Positions 1 to 9,183 of a stretch of 54,143 nt of DNA are shown here, one piece after another (the first letter of the stretch is position 1; the number at the start of each line of letters is the position of its first letter). The notes beneath the pieces are model-generated. The model had not been told where the DNA came from and made no database searches. It was given only the letters and a program-made list of their open reading frames with translations. Source of the stretch: Gammaproteobacteria bacterium (GTDB lineage: Bacteria > Pseudomonadota > Gammaproteobacteria > DSM-16500). The DNA lies in the NCBI GenBank assembly GCA_031291175.1, contig JARLJO010000053.1, forward strand, positions 1 through 54,143, read 5' to 3'. Both the position numbers and the translations under genes were made by a program.

Positions 1-619
1 TCCTTATAGTATCGTGGCATCGCTGGCAACGGGCGGGACATTTAATCCAGCGAATTACAGCATCAGTTATACGAACGGTGCCCTGACTGTCAATCCTGCG
101 AGCTTAACGGTTGCGGCTAATAATGCAAATAAAACTTACGGCCAAACGGTGACGTTTACTGGTAGTGAATTTACACCAACAGGTTTACAAAACAGTGAAA
201 CCATCGGTAGCGTTAGCTTAACCAGCGCAGGCGCGATTAATACTGCGAACGTCGGCAGTAGTCCTTATAGTATCGTGGCATCGCTGGCAACGGGTGGGAC
301 ATTTAATCCAGCGAATTACAGCATCAGTTATACGAACGGTGCCCTGACTGTTAATCCTGCGAGCTTAACGGTCGCCGCTAATAATGCGAATAAAACTTAC
401 GGCCAAACGGTGACGTTTAGCGGTAGTGAATTCACACCCACTGGCTTACAAAACAGCGAAACCATCGGTAGCGTTAACTTAACCAGCGCAGGCGCGATTA
501 GCACTGCGAACGTCAGCAGCAGTCCTTATAGCATCGTGGCATCACTGGCAACGGGCGGGACATTTAATCCAGCGAATTACAGTATCAGTTATACGAACGG
601 TAACTTAACGGTGAATCCA
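1..619 (+). repeat. 261-bp in-frame tandem repeats (87 aa) in the MBG protein
   Basis: Unit boundaries fall at about 98, 359 and 620, a spacing of exactly 261 bp. The units are nearly identical in DNA, including synonymous positions, which points to recent amplification or gene conversion. The array probably continues to the left of the window. Confidence 0.9.
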
Positions 620-1465
620 GCAACACTAACCTATACTGCAAATCAAGCCAGCCGGTTCTTTGGAGCTGAGAACCCTGCATTCAGTGGTACCGTGTCGGGA
701 TTTGTCTTGGGGCAAACACAAAGCACCGCAACAACAGGAGTATTAGCATTTATAACAGCGGCAACAGTATCTAGCAATGCGGGTCAATATGCGATAAATG
801 GTTCTGGTTTGACAGCTAATTTGGGTAACTATATATTCACGCAAGCAGCTAAAAATGCAAGTGCACTCACCATTAATCCAGTATCTCCACCTATTCCAAA
901 TCCAAAACCTATTCCACCTGTGCCAGCCCCTATAAATATTCCACGATCAGTCATTGTGAGCGTGATTAGTCAAGCTCCAAACCATAATACTTATGCAGAT
1001 ACAATAAATAACGGGCTGCGCAATGTATCTATCACCGTTAATGAAGCTGCTAATCCAGTAAGTTCAAGAAGTCAGAAAACAATGGAACAACCCGGATATA
1101 TCAATATCGAATCTGCATTGACGCATAACACCCTAGAAGAAAAAGCTAAAGAGAATGAAATCCAAAAAATGGGGATTGATTTGCAAAAATTGAGAAGAGC
1201 GCTACCATTAAGTGTTGTCAGTATAAACAAAAAAGAAAGCTTATTTTCAAAAATATCAAGCGGTTTAGGTGAAAAAGAAAATGTTTTAACTTCATGGAAA
1301 ATTAGTTTCGCCCTTTCTATGATTATTTTAGCATTGTTGCTTTTCATCTCAACGTTAGGAATGGTTTACATTGTTATTCGTATAAAAAACATAGCAACCG
1401 ATACATTTGTAAAAACTGTATCAAAGACGCATGCAGGAAATTATATAAAGAAAATAAAACATTAA
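2..1465 (+). CDS. MBG-repeat surface protein, 3' part (5' end outside window)
   Basis: The reading frame is open to the first base of the window, so the true start lies upstream; the GTG at 14 is only an internal codon. The visible part has two complete and one partial near-identical 87-residue MBG-type units (KTYGQTVTF...NPANYSISY...LTVNP). A more divergent MBG_2-like unit (about 620-870) and a proline-rich linker (about 885-940) follow. Near the C-terminus one hydrophobic helix (about 1290-1380) is followed by a Lys-rich tail. MBG units are common in very large secreted adhesin-like proteins. A C-terminal membrane helix with a basic tail suggests anchoring in the inner membrane rather than an autotransporter barrel. 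The 3' end converges on lhr. The adhesin role is inferred; the repeat class and membrane helix are visible. Confidence 0.85.
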   Translation, partial: PYSIVASLATGGTFNPANYSISYTNGALTVNPASLTVAANNANKTYGQTVTFTGSEFTPTGLQNSETIGSVSLTSAGAINTANVGSSPYSIVASLATGGTFNPANYSISYTNGALTVNPASLTVAANNANKTYGQTVTFSGSEFTPTGLQNSETIGSVNLTSAGAISTANVSSSPYSIVASLATGGTFNPANYSISYTNGNLTVNPATLTYTANQASRFFGAENPAFSGTVSGFVLGQTQSTATTGVLAFITAATVSSNAGQYAINGSGLTANLGNYIFTQAAKNASALTINPVSPPIPNPKPIPPVPAPINIPRSVIVSVISQAPNHNTYADTINNGLRNVSITVNEAANPVSSRSQKTMEQPGYINIESALTHNTLEEKAKENEIQKMGIDLQKLRRALPLSVVSINKKESLFSKISSGLGEKENVLTSWKISFALSMIILALLLFISTLGMVYIVIRIKNIATDTFVKTVSKTHAGNYIKKIKH

Positions 1466-1536
1466 TCTGCAAATTTACCAGGTAAAATTGGGAGTATCTT
1501 TTTACGCTCGGAGCTTGGCTCACACAAAAAAACAAC

Positions 1537-4500
1537 CTAATCTGACAGGGCGCTAGTCCATTTGTCTTGAGCTCCGGTAACAGGAACCCCATCTCTGAAA
1601 GATATTTTTTTTCCACTCAAAATTGGAATTCTATCACCCGGTAAAACAATACCAACCACATTCAACGGATCGACACCAGAAACAGTAACCGTTTCTTCAC
1701 TGGGTTCTTTTTTCTTAATTGCTCGTAAAGATTCAATAGCATAAGGCAAAGCAAATTGTTCGCCGAGAAACCCATCGACAAATCGCCCACCTCGAATTTC
1801 CCCGCGATCTTCCAATCGGCGAAATGCCATTAACAATTCACGCCATCTAGGTACTATTTTTTCTCGCGTTATTAATTCTCTAAACACCACGCCATAGCGT
1901 TTCAGCAATAACCAACAAGTCGCTTCAATTTGTTTAGCAGTATCATCAGCAACGTGTGTGCGAAGTAATGACCATCGTCCCGTACTGTATTGATGGCGGG
2001 TTCTACGCTTACCTTTTTTGCCTAAACGGCGGCGCGGATCAATTAACGATCGTAAATTATCAAAACTGTCTGCCGTTGCAACGCCAACCGTGACGAGCTC
2101 CCACAATCCCATTTCCACTTCTGTTTTTAGGCAACCTATACTGTGTGCAATATCCACCAGGAAGGAAGCGCCATTTTGTTTCAAGTCAGTATAAATACTC
2201 TTGGCAACATGACTTAACCCACCCAAATCCGCCTCACTCATAAAGCGCTGCCTAGTAGGCATCCACTGTGATTCTTCGCGGACAAAAAAAGTGATCGGCG
2301 CGATACTGGTTGGGATTACACGTTTAGATTGTTCTATGCCATTTAAATCCGTTTCTGAGTTTGAGGTTGGAGTAGAGAGACGACCCCAGCCAATCACACC
2401 CATCAAGCTTAATCGATCCAATACAGTCGGGTCATAATCACTGACTCTTTTCGCTAAAATTTGGGGTTCCCACGCTTTGGCTGCAATTTCAAAACCTTGC
2501 AATTGTTTCAAGATTTCTAGCAGTCCTTGCTCACCTTTTAACTGCGTGCCAGGCGCTAAATGCTGCCACGTTAATAACCATCGAATAAATTGCGCTGAGC
2601 TCACAGGCTCAATTTCTTTGCGCAACTTTCCTATCGTGAGACGATGAATCCGTGCAAGCAACCTACGTTCACACCATTCTTCTTGGTCTAGTGTTTTAAA
2701 ATGACCCCGTAAAATAAGGCCTGTCGATTCAATTCGAATAAGTGCCTGATTCACTTCTATAGGGCTTAGCATGAGCAGTTGACTGAGTTCTGATTGCGTA
2801 GTGGGACCCATACACAACATCCAACCTCTAATCGTGTTGATGATGCCTTCATCCCGTCCATACGGCTTATCTTCAATATCTTGAAGCGAGTTAAGCAAAA
2901 TCGCTTCTGGATAAATAGCAGAAAAAGATTTTGCTTTCTCAACAGCAAACCAGAAAGTCTTATCCTGCAAGGTTGCTATACCCGCTCTGCCGCCAATGAC
3001 AAGCTCATCAAAAAAAGATTTCCATAATGCAATAGCGGTTTGCTGCTGCGGATTATCCGTTGGAAAGGCAATAAAAGTTTGCAGCGCATCATGTAGTTCA
3101 TCGGTATTACGAATATCAGGCCATGCTTGTTGCTGGACTTCTTCAATGATCGCGCTATCTAACCGTCCCATATCTTGTAACAAAGAGGGCGGCAAGATTC
3201 GTCGCATTTCAACAGCACGAGCCCGTCTTTCTTCCAGTGGTGCGTCATCTAAAAATGCGTAAGGATTTGCGTTGAGAATTTCATGAGAAAAAGGCGATGG
3301 CGTTGTCGTATCAACCGCAATACATTTAATCTCTTGATTTAGTATTTTGGCTAACACTTGGGTGAGCCCATCCAGATCTAATGCTTCGGTCAACGAATCC
3401 TTCATTGCTTCATTAATCAATGGATGATCTGGTAGCTCAATATCACGTCCACCTAAATTGTCTTGGCAAGCTGCCGCATCTGGAAACACTGCAGCCAATA
3501 AATCATCCGATAGCATACGCATAATATTGGGCGGCACTTTCTTCCCATTGCGAAACCGAACCAGTGCTAAGGCGCGTGCCGCGTCCCAGCGCCAGCGGGT
3601 GGCAAATAAAGGCGATTGTAATACAGCTTGAACCAAAACTTTTTTAATGGTCTTTGGATGTAAAAATGAAAATACATCAGCCAGTGGAAAACTGTGTTGC
3701 TCAGCTAAAGCAATATTAATGCCATTATCCGTTGCAGAGGCTTGCAACTCAAAATTAAAAGACCGACAAAAACATTTTCTTAGTGCGAGTCCCCACGCTT
3801 TATTAATGCGGGCACCGAAAGGTGAGTGAATAATTAATTGCATACCACCAGCTTCATCAAAAAAGCGTTCTGCAATGATGGTGGATTGTGTAGGAACAGC
3901 GCCCAGCACAGTTCGCCCTTGCAGAATGTATTCAATCATTTGTTCGGCACCGGCGGTGTCGACTTTGCAGGTTTCTTTCAACCATTTTATGGTGGTAATG
4001 ACGAGGGGATCATTTTTTCTGTCTTCGGCGGGTGCATACACAGTCGGTAGCATATCGCTGATTTTTTGACGCAAGTTTGAAACGCGTAATGAAAGTTCGA
4101 TGGTTCTACCGGGAGCTTCGCCTCGCCAAAAAGGCACGCTGGGCGGCGCGCCATGCGCATCTTCAACCAGCACGCGGCCCGTGGCATTTTCGATTCGACG
4201 AATTCTCCACGAGGTGCTACCCAATAAAATAATATCGCCACGATTACTTTCCACCGCGAAATCTTCATCTAATGTGCCAACCATGGTGCCTGTTGGCTCT
4301 GCAATCACAGTAAATAAACCAATATCAGGAATGGCGCCGCCACTGGTAATGGCCGTTAAACGACTGCCTCGGCGTGCTTTGACTACACCATTGACTCTGT
4401 CTCTAAAAAGATAGGCGCCATAACGTCCACGTGAGCCTGCGATACCTTCAGAAAGCATTTCAATTATCGTATTAAATGATTCGCGCGATAAATCTTGATA

Positions 4501-5832
4501 GGAAAAGGCTTTTTTCACCATGGCATATAAATCATCTTCAAGCCAGTCACCGGTGGCGCAAGTGGCAATGATTTGTTGCGCTAAAATATCTAAGGGTTCT
4601 TTCGGAATAATTAATTGATCCAAGTCTCCGTCTCGGATTGCTTCAACCAATGCCGCGCACTCTATGAGTTCATCGCGTGTGGTTGCGAAAATACGGCCTT
4701 TAGAAATGGCACCATGCCAGTGTCCCGCGCGACCCACGCGTTGCAAGGTGACAGCAATAGAACGTGGAGAACCCAACTGACAGACCAAATCTACTGTCCC
4801 AATGTCGATTCCTAATTCCAGAGAGGCGGTGGCGACCAAGGCTTTTAATTCACCATTTTTTAATTTGGTTTCTGCGGCAACTCGCAATTTTCGGGACAAA
4901 CTACCATGATGCGCGGTGACTTGATCTTGTCCTAATCGTTCTGCCAGGTGATGGGCTGCTCTTTCTGCCGTGCGGCGTGTATTGGCGAATATTAATGTGG
5001 AGCGATTCTGACTGGCAAGCTCTGCAATGCGATCATATATTTCATTCCAGGATTCATTTGATGCTACCGCCCCTAACTCGCTTGATGGTACGTAAACAGC
5101 GAGGTCTAAATGTCGCGCGTGTCCGATGTTAACCATCGCAGGTAGGCGCTTATTATTTCCTATTAAGAAGTGGGCAACGGTTTCTAGTGGTTTTTGTGTG
5201 GCCGATAATCCAATCCGAATGGGAGACTGAGTGGTGATAGCTTCCAGGCGTTCTAAGGTCAGTGTTAAATGCGTGCCGCGCTTATCATTAGCGAGTGCGT
5301 GAATTTCATCGATTATGATGGTTTTGACGCTGCGTAATATTTCTCGGCTTTTTGCTGCCGTCACTAAAATATAAAGTGATTCCGGTGTGGTGACGAGAAT
5401 ATGCGGAGGATGTTTTAGCATCGCTTGTCGTTCGCGTGGTGGTGTATCGCCTGATCTCACGGCAATGCGAATTTCTGACATGGTGAGGCCTTTGTTTTTG
5501 GCGAGCAGCATGATTTCAGCGAGTGGATTCATTAGGTTTTTTTGAATATCATTCCCCAGCGCTTTTAAAGGCGAGACATAGAGGACTTCCGTTTCATTGC
5601 GGAGTGATCCATCCAGCGACTTTCTGACTAAGTGATCGATGCATGCTAAAAACGCGGCAAACGTTTTCCCAGAGCCGGTCGGCGCTGAGATAAGCGTCGC
5701 TTGACCGGCCAGGATAGTGGGCCAACCTTGTCGTTGTGGTTCCGTAGGTGAGCCTACATTTTGATAAAACCATTCGCGGACAAGAGGGTGCGCCCAATCG
5801 AGACTGATATCTAATTTTTCGGCAGTTATCAT
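1537..5832 (-). CDS. lhr: ATP-dependent helicase Lhr
   Basis: A 1431-residue superfamily 2 helicase of the Lhr family (large helicase-related). Walker A APTGSGKT lies at residues 50-57. The DEIH box sits in IIIDEIHALAND near residue 175, GLSAT (motif III) follows, and the motif VI element LQRVGRAGH lies near 360. A winged-helix/Lhr core and a long C-terminal extension make up the rest. Lhr proteins are 3'-5' ssDNA translocases that unwind RNA:DNA hybrids and are linked to DNA repair. The length is in the range of the long bacterial form (about 1500 aa). The ATG at 5832 has no strong Shine-Dalgarno, but the N-terminus matches the family start. It appears monocistronic and convergent with the MBG gene. 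The family call is very secure. Confidence 0.95.
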   Translation of the reverse strand: MITAEKLDISLDWAHPLVREWFYQNVGSPTEPQRQGWPTILAGQATLISAPTGSGKTFAAFLACIDHLVRKSLDGSLRNETEVLYVSPLKALGNDIQKNLMNPLAEIMLLAKNKGLTMSEIRIAVRSGDTPPRERQAMLKHPPHILVTTPESLYILVTAAKSREILRSVKTIIIDEIHALANDKRGTHLTLTLERLEAITTQSPIRIGLSATQKPLETVAHFLIGNNKRLPAMVNIGHARHLDLAVYVPSSELGAVASNESWNEIYDRIAELASQNRSTLIFANTRRTAERAAHHLAERLGQDQVTAHHGSLSRKLRVAAETKLKNGELKALVATASLELGIDIGTVDLVCQLGSPRSIAVTLQRVGRAGHWHGAISKGRIFATTRDELIECAALVEAIRDGDLDQLIIPKEPLDILAQQIIATCATGDWLEDDLYAMVKKAFSYQDLSRESFNTIIEMLSEGIAGSRGRYGAYLFRDRVNGVVKARRGSRLTAITSGGAIPDIGLFTVIAEPTGTMVGTLDEDFAVESNRGDIILLGSTSWRIRRIENATGRVLVEDAHGAPPSVPFWRGEAPGRTIELSLRVSNLRQKISDMLPTVYAPAEDRKNDPLVITTIKWLKETCKVDTAGAEQMIEYILQGRTVLGAVPTQSTIIAERFFDEAGGMQLIIHSPFGARINKAWGLALRKCFCRSFNFELQASATDNGINIALAEQHSFPLADVFSFLHPKTIKKVLVQAVLQSPLFATRWRWDAARALALVRFRNGKKVPPNIMRMLSDDLLAAVFPDAAACQDNLGGRDIELPDHPLINEAMKDSLTEALDLDGLTQVLAKILNQEIKCIAVDTTTPSPFSHEILNANPYAFLDDAPLEERRARAVEMRRILPPSLLQDMGRLDSAIIEEVQQQAWPDIRNTDELHDALQTFIAFPTDNPQQQTAIALWKSFFDELVIGGRAGIATLQDKTFWFAVEKAKSFSAIYPEAILLNSLQDIEDKPYGRDEGIINTIRGWMLCMGPTTQSELSQLLMLSPIEVNQALIRIESTGLILRGHFKTLDQEEWCERRLLARIHRLTIGKLRKEIEPVSSAQFIRWLLTWQHLAPGTQLKGEQGLLEILKQLQGFEIAAKAWEPQILAKRVSDYDPTVLDRLSLMGVIGWGRLSTPTSNSETDLNGIEQSKRVIPTSIAPITFFVREESQWMPTRQRFMSEADLGGLSHVAKSIYTDLKQNGASFLVDIAHSIGCLKTEVEMGLWELVTVGVATADSFDNLRSLIDPRRRLGKKGKRRTRHQYSTGRWSLLRTHVADDTAKQIEATCWLLLKRYGVVFRELITREKIVPRWRELLMAFRRLEDRGEIRGGRFVDGFLGEQFALPYAIESLRAIKKKEPSEETVTVSGVDPLNVVGIVLPGDRIPILSGKKISFRDGVPVTGAQDKWTSALSD

Positions 5833-6113
5833 AGGAGATTAGGGTATAAATGGATGAATTGGGGTAACCAATTAATTATATATCAAAAGCAGTGAATATG
5901 GGTAAATTGGGAACATTTAGTCCATCTCTTAACTGCTTGAAATTTAGCGAGTTATGAATATTAAAAGGATTAAATACCTGTTTTTGGCGGAAGAATGCTA
6001 AAAAGAAGTGTTTTTTTCGCTAGTGAGGAGGCATAAAATAGAAAGGTAAATCATCTATTTTTCATTATTCGTATCTGCTCTGATCATCCAATCTAATGCT
6101 TAACGGAGGTTTT

Positions 6114-6275
6114 ATGCCACGCGGAGACAAATCAGCTTATTCTGCAAAACAACGACGTCAGGCTGAACACATTGAAGAGTCAGAAAAGAAAGAGGGTAGA
6201 ACGTCCAAAACAGCGGCAAGAATTGCTTGGGCAACAGTGAACAAAAGGACGGGTGGTGCTGCTAAGAAAAAATGA
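6114..6275 (+). CDS. Small basic protein of the type annotated as plasmid stabilization protein
   Basis: A 53-residue ORF begins MPRGDKSAYSAKQRRQAEHI and ends in a KKK tail. A strong GGAGG ribosome site (about 6105-6109) lies 4-5 bases before the ATG. The start pattern MPRGDKS.Y..KQ.RQAEHIEE and the WATVNK..GG segment match a widespread family of about 55-70 residues that is often labelled plasmid stabilization protein, with no firmly shown function. The protein is highly charged and lacks a signal peptide or membrane segment. It stands alone, followed by two hairpins. The family resemblance comes from memory of its conserved sequence; the function is unknown. Confidence 0.8.
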   Translation: MPRGDKSAYSAKQRRQAEHIEESEKKEGRTSKTAARIAWATVNKRTGGAAKKK

Positions 6276-6278
6276 AGT

Positions 6279-6309
6279 GTTGGATTTCGCAAAAAGCGCT
6301 TAACCCAAC
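6279..6309. repeat. Palindromic element, copy 1 (GTTGG-TT ... AACCCAAC)
   Basis: GTTGGATT pairs with AACCCAAC (one wobble) around a TTCGCAAAAAGCGCTT centre. A nearly identical hairpin occurs at 49687-49717, also directly behind a coding region. Both lie just upstream of the larger structured repeat, so they may travel with it. Confidence 0.7.
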
Positions 6310-6319
6310 AATGCTGAAT

Positions 6320-6348
6320 CCCTACGTGCCGGTACGTAGGGGTTCTTT
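6320..6348 (+). terminator. Probable terminator of the small basic protein gene
   Basis: A perfect 8-bp stem (CCCTACGT / ACGTAGGG) with a 6-base loop is followed by GTTCTTTGT. The T-run is short, so termination strength is uncertain. Confidence 0.55.
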
Positions 6349-6366
6349 GTGCGATTCTGTGTGTTA

Positions 6367-6422
6367 GCAGGGGTTCGCGGACACAACCCCCACAAAAAGC
6401 GTGGGGGTCTTAGTCCGTGCTA
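6367..6422 (+). repeat. Structured dispersed element, copy A
   Basis: The core forms nested stems: outer GCGGAC with GTCCGT (a G-U pair allowed) and inner ACCCCCAC with GTGGGGGT around AAAAAGC. Similarity to the copy at 49824 continues downstream to about 6535. That stretch includes GAATCAAAAAAACGGGGTGG, for a total of roughly 170 bp. See also 37963, 40394 and 49824. Confidence 0.85.
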
Positions 6423-6824
6423 CTTCTTTGTGCTACATCGGAGTTTTTTGAGCGATGAGTCAGTGTAAATGTTCTTTTCGCTTCAACGAAGTTGAAGTGA
6501 ATCAAAAAAACGGGGTGGCAGGGTAGGTTTGCTTTTTACGCTGCTACGTCCTTAGGCGAGCACGAAAAAAGTAAACCTACCATGACAGGACCTGAGGCAA
6601 CTTTAAGAGAGTTCACTTCGATATCAGAGTAATTTTAGAAATGGGTCCCACCTTCGCGGGGATGACGAGATTTTACACAGGCATGCAGGTGCTAGTGTGC
6701 TTTCGTGGGAATGACAGCTTTTGCCCGGAATTTTTGATAGGATCTCAGTCAAATTTAGCCGCCGATTTTGTCGTACTGCAGCGGCGGGATCGCAGCTGCG
6801 GTACAACAGTAACGGTATGCCTTT
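6423..6824. other. Gene-free stretch rich in repeats
   Basis: No convincing gene. It holds the downstream tail of structured element copy A (to about 6535). Two short related motifs of the TTCGYGGGRATGAC type lie at 6653 and 6702, a motif class commonly found in bacterial intergenic repeats. The short ORFs here lack ribosome sites and family resemblance. Confidence 0.5.
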
Positions 6825-9143
6825 TTATCCACGTCCCTCAGTCACGCTGGATGGTAATCCCGTATCACCACCTGGGCAGAAGGTAATCGTGTAGCCCACA
6901 GAGTTCGACGCTCCTGGCAGGTTATTCGTGCAGTTAAATCCACTGGTTGCATCATCAAATGGATAAGTGTAGATCGAAGGACAAGCTTTTTTCAGCCACT
7001 GAATTTGGCCTTGAATGGTAGAAGTCCAGGTTGGATCTGTTTGAGTTGCGCCGCTCGGTTTCGTGCAGCTTTGCGCAGTTGAGTTGGCATTAATACCATC
7101 GACAGTCCACCAATCTACGCAACCGCAACAAGTGCTAATTTGAGCGCTCGTTGATGAAGGATAATCCTGATAGCACGAGTTAAACGTAGGCGTGACATCA
7201 TTCGTTGGCACAGAACACGCCATTAATTGTTTTAACGTCGAGCCACTTGGGAAGGGTGGATTAGTGGTAGATATCGCATTATCGCAGCCAAAATAAGGGT
7301 TAGCTTTGGCATGGTCCACAGCACAAGCTTGATTGCTGGTCCAATATCCCAGGAAATCACCGCAAACCATATCTAATGTAGAATCCAGGCCGCAAACTTG
7401 ACCGCTGACTGCGCAGACGAAGCTAGCAGGGCAGGGTGCAAGGTTCGATACCATATTATAAGCATACGTAGGTGGTACCGCATTGCCCGTCCAGGTACAT
7501 GCGCCAAATCCGCTTTCGACAGGTGGATTGGGTGAGCCTGGTGTGCTGCAAGAGAAATTATTAGCTTGCACATAAGGCCCCGGTGCCATGGAAATAGGAA
7601 TGTGCATTCCATTAATGACTTCGACATCGTAGCTATCTGCATTGGCAATGAGCATCGTGATTTCAGCTTGCGTTGCTGGTTGTGTAAAGCCGATACCAGG
7701 AGCGCAAGAGGTGGTGCCGCCATTGTTTTGGCAGCTTGCTTGACCACAAGTGCTACCGCTACATAAGGTGCTGGCAGAGAAGTTCCCACTCCATTGTACA
7801 GTAGGATCAGCAGAAGTCAGTGGAATGGTCACGGTATTAGTGAGATGTCCCGTGGATAATTCATAAGTGTTATTGCTTGGAGCATAATTATTCCAATAGC
7901 AAAGGCCGCTGGCCGCATTGCAAGTCGTGCCGCTGGGGCAGACAGACGCATTGTTTTTACAGTTAGGTGAATTAGCCAATGCACCACCGTTCAATGAAAA
8001 CCAGACCGGAAATCCACATTGGTTATCAAAGGTGACGGTGCGTGATGTGGTTAGCGCGTTGACCACGGTGGTTGACGTGGTAATGGATGAAGTGGGCCCG
8101 CCGGTGCCGCCTGTGTAGGTTACCGTTCCCGTGAGCGCAAAAGGTGTCGGCGTGACTTCAGTTGGTGCGGTAAATGTGCCGAGTGTTTGGCACGCGCCAC
8201 CGACAGGCAATTGTAGTCCTGTAAGGCAGCTGTTATTGCCGGGTTGGCTGTTATTGGCTTGATAGCTTCCGCCCGTACCCGTGACGATGTTAACCATGGT
8301 TGCAGGGTCAGATGTAATTGTTGCTACACCGGGTCCGTAATTGGTAAATAAAAGCTGAATGGTTCTCGACCCACCAATCATTACCGCAGGCAAATAATTG
8401 GGTGGCACAAAAGACCCGACCACACCGACAGTGGGTGGAATATTCGTGCTGGTTTTAGCCGTGACGGGGCTGCCTTCTTTATAAGTAAAGGTGCCAATTA
8501 CACTTTGTACGCTAGGTGAGATAGTGGTTGGTGTAAATGTTCCGCTGACGATGCACGAATTACCCGATGTGAGCGTTGTGCCACAGGTTGTGGTAAAACC
8601 ACTGACATTGGAGACCGCTGAAATACTGGTGACAGTGGTTGTGCCAATGTTCTGAAATTTAAAAGAATAATTTGCGGATGTTCCTACACGCAAGGTGCCA
8701 GGAAGAGATTGGGTCACCGTAGCTTTAATATTCAGGCTGGTTTGGCTTTGGCCTTGAACTTGGGTTGTCAGGCTTGGCAATGGCACGCGATCTCTCGCAT
8801 AGCCGCCAATAATTAAATGCACTGACTTAGCGCCGGCGACACTTGGATTTAAGTTAATGCGAACGGTGCAACTTTGCTTTGAGTTCAAGCGCACGCCGCT
8901 GCAAGTGTCGATGTAACTGAATTCATTCGCAGGACTCGCTACTTTATCAATGACGATCGGTTTTACTAGCTGTAGCGGTAATTGGTTGGTGAAAGTATAG
9001 GTGACGCTATAAGCATTTCCGGCAAAGACGGTATTATCAAAATTTCCGCTGAGCTGCCACGAGATAGGATCTTTGGCGGCCATTGCACAAGAAGAAAATA
9101 CCATCAGAATAATAAAAAAAATCCATTTTTTACTAAAAAGCAT
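6825..9143 (-). CDS. Secreted thaumatin-like domain protein
   Basis: 772 residues. A signal peptide (about 1-22, ending SCAMA) is followed by beta-sandwich modules (about 25-370) of the Ig-like type seen in secreted proteins (FTNYGPGVATI, CTVRINLNPS). The C-terminal half (about 372-760) is thaumatin-like. It opens with VTFDNQCGFPVWFSLNGG, carries many cysteines, has DSYDVEVINGMHIPISM in the middle, and ends with the classical YPFDDATSGFNC...YTITFCPGG pattern. Thaumatin-like proteins are mainly plant and fungal, and some bind or cleave beta-glucans; bacterial members are scattered. It is probably exported and disulfide-rich. It lies downstream of the OMP gene on the same strand, 40 bp apart. 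The domain call is strong; the substrate is unknown. Confidence 0.85.
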   Translation of the reverse strand: MLFSKKWIFFIILMVFSSCAMAAKDPISWQLSGNFDNTVFAGNAYSVTYTFTNQLPLQLVKPIVIDKVASPANEFSYIDTCSGVRLNSKQSCTVRINLNPSVAGAKSVHLIIGGYARDRVPLPSLTTQVQGQSQTSLNIKATVTQSLPGTLRVGTSANYSFKFQNIGTTTVTSISAVSNVSGFTTTCGTTLTSGNSCIVSGTFTPTTISPSVQSVIGTFTYKEGSPVTAKTSTNIPPTVGVVGSFVPPNYLPAVMIGGSRTIQLLFTNYGPGVATITSDPATMVNIVTGTGGSYQANNSQPGNNSCLTGLQLPVGGACQTLGTFTAPTEVTPTPFALTGTVTYTGGTGGPTSSITTSTTVVNALTTSRTVTFDNQCGFPVWFSLNGGALANSPNCKNNASVCPSGTTCNAASGLCYWNNYAPSNNTYELSTGHLTNTVTIPLTSADPTVQWSGNFSASTLCSGSTCGQASCQNNGGTTSCAPGIGFTQPATQAEITMLIANADSYDVEVINGMHIPISMAPGPYVQANNFSCSTPGSPNPPVESGFGACTWTGNAVPPTYAYNMVSNLAPCPASFVCAVSGQVCGLDSTLDMVCGDFLGYWTSNQACAVDHAKANPYFGCDNAISTTNPPFPSGSTLKQLMACSVPTNDVTPTFNSCYQDYPSSTSAQISTCCGCVDWWTVDGINANSTAQSCTKPSGATQTDPTWTSTIQGQIQWLKKACPSIYTYPFDDATSGFNCTNNLPGASNSVGYTITFCPGGDTGLPSSVTEGRG

Positions 9144-9183
9144 TTTGTTGTTTCCTTATTAAATTCGACTACGCATTAATTGT

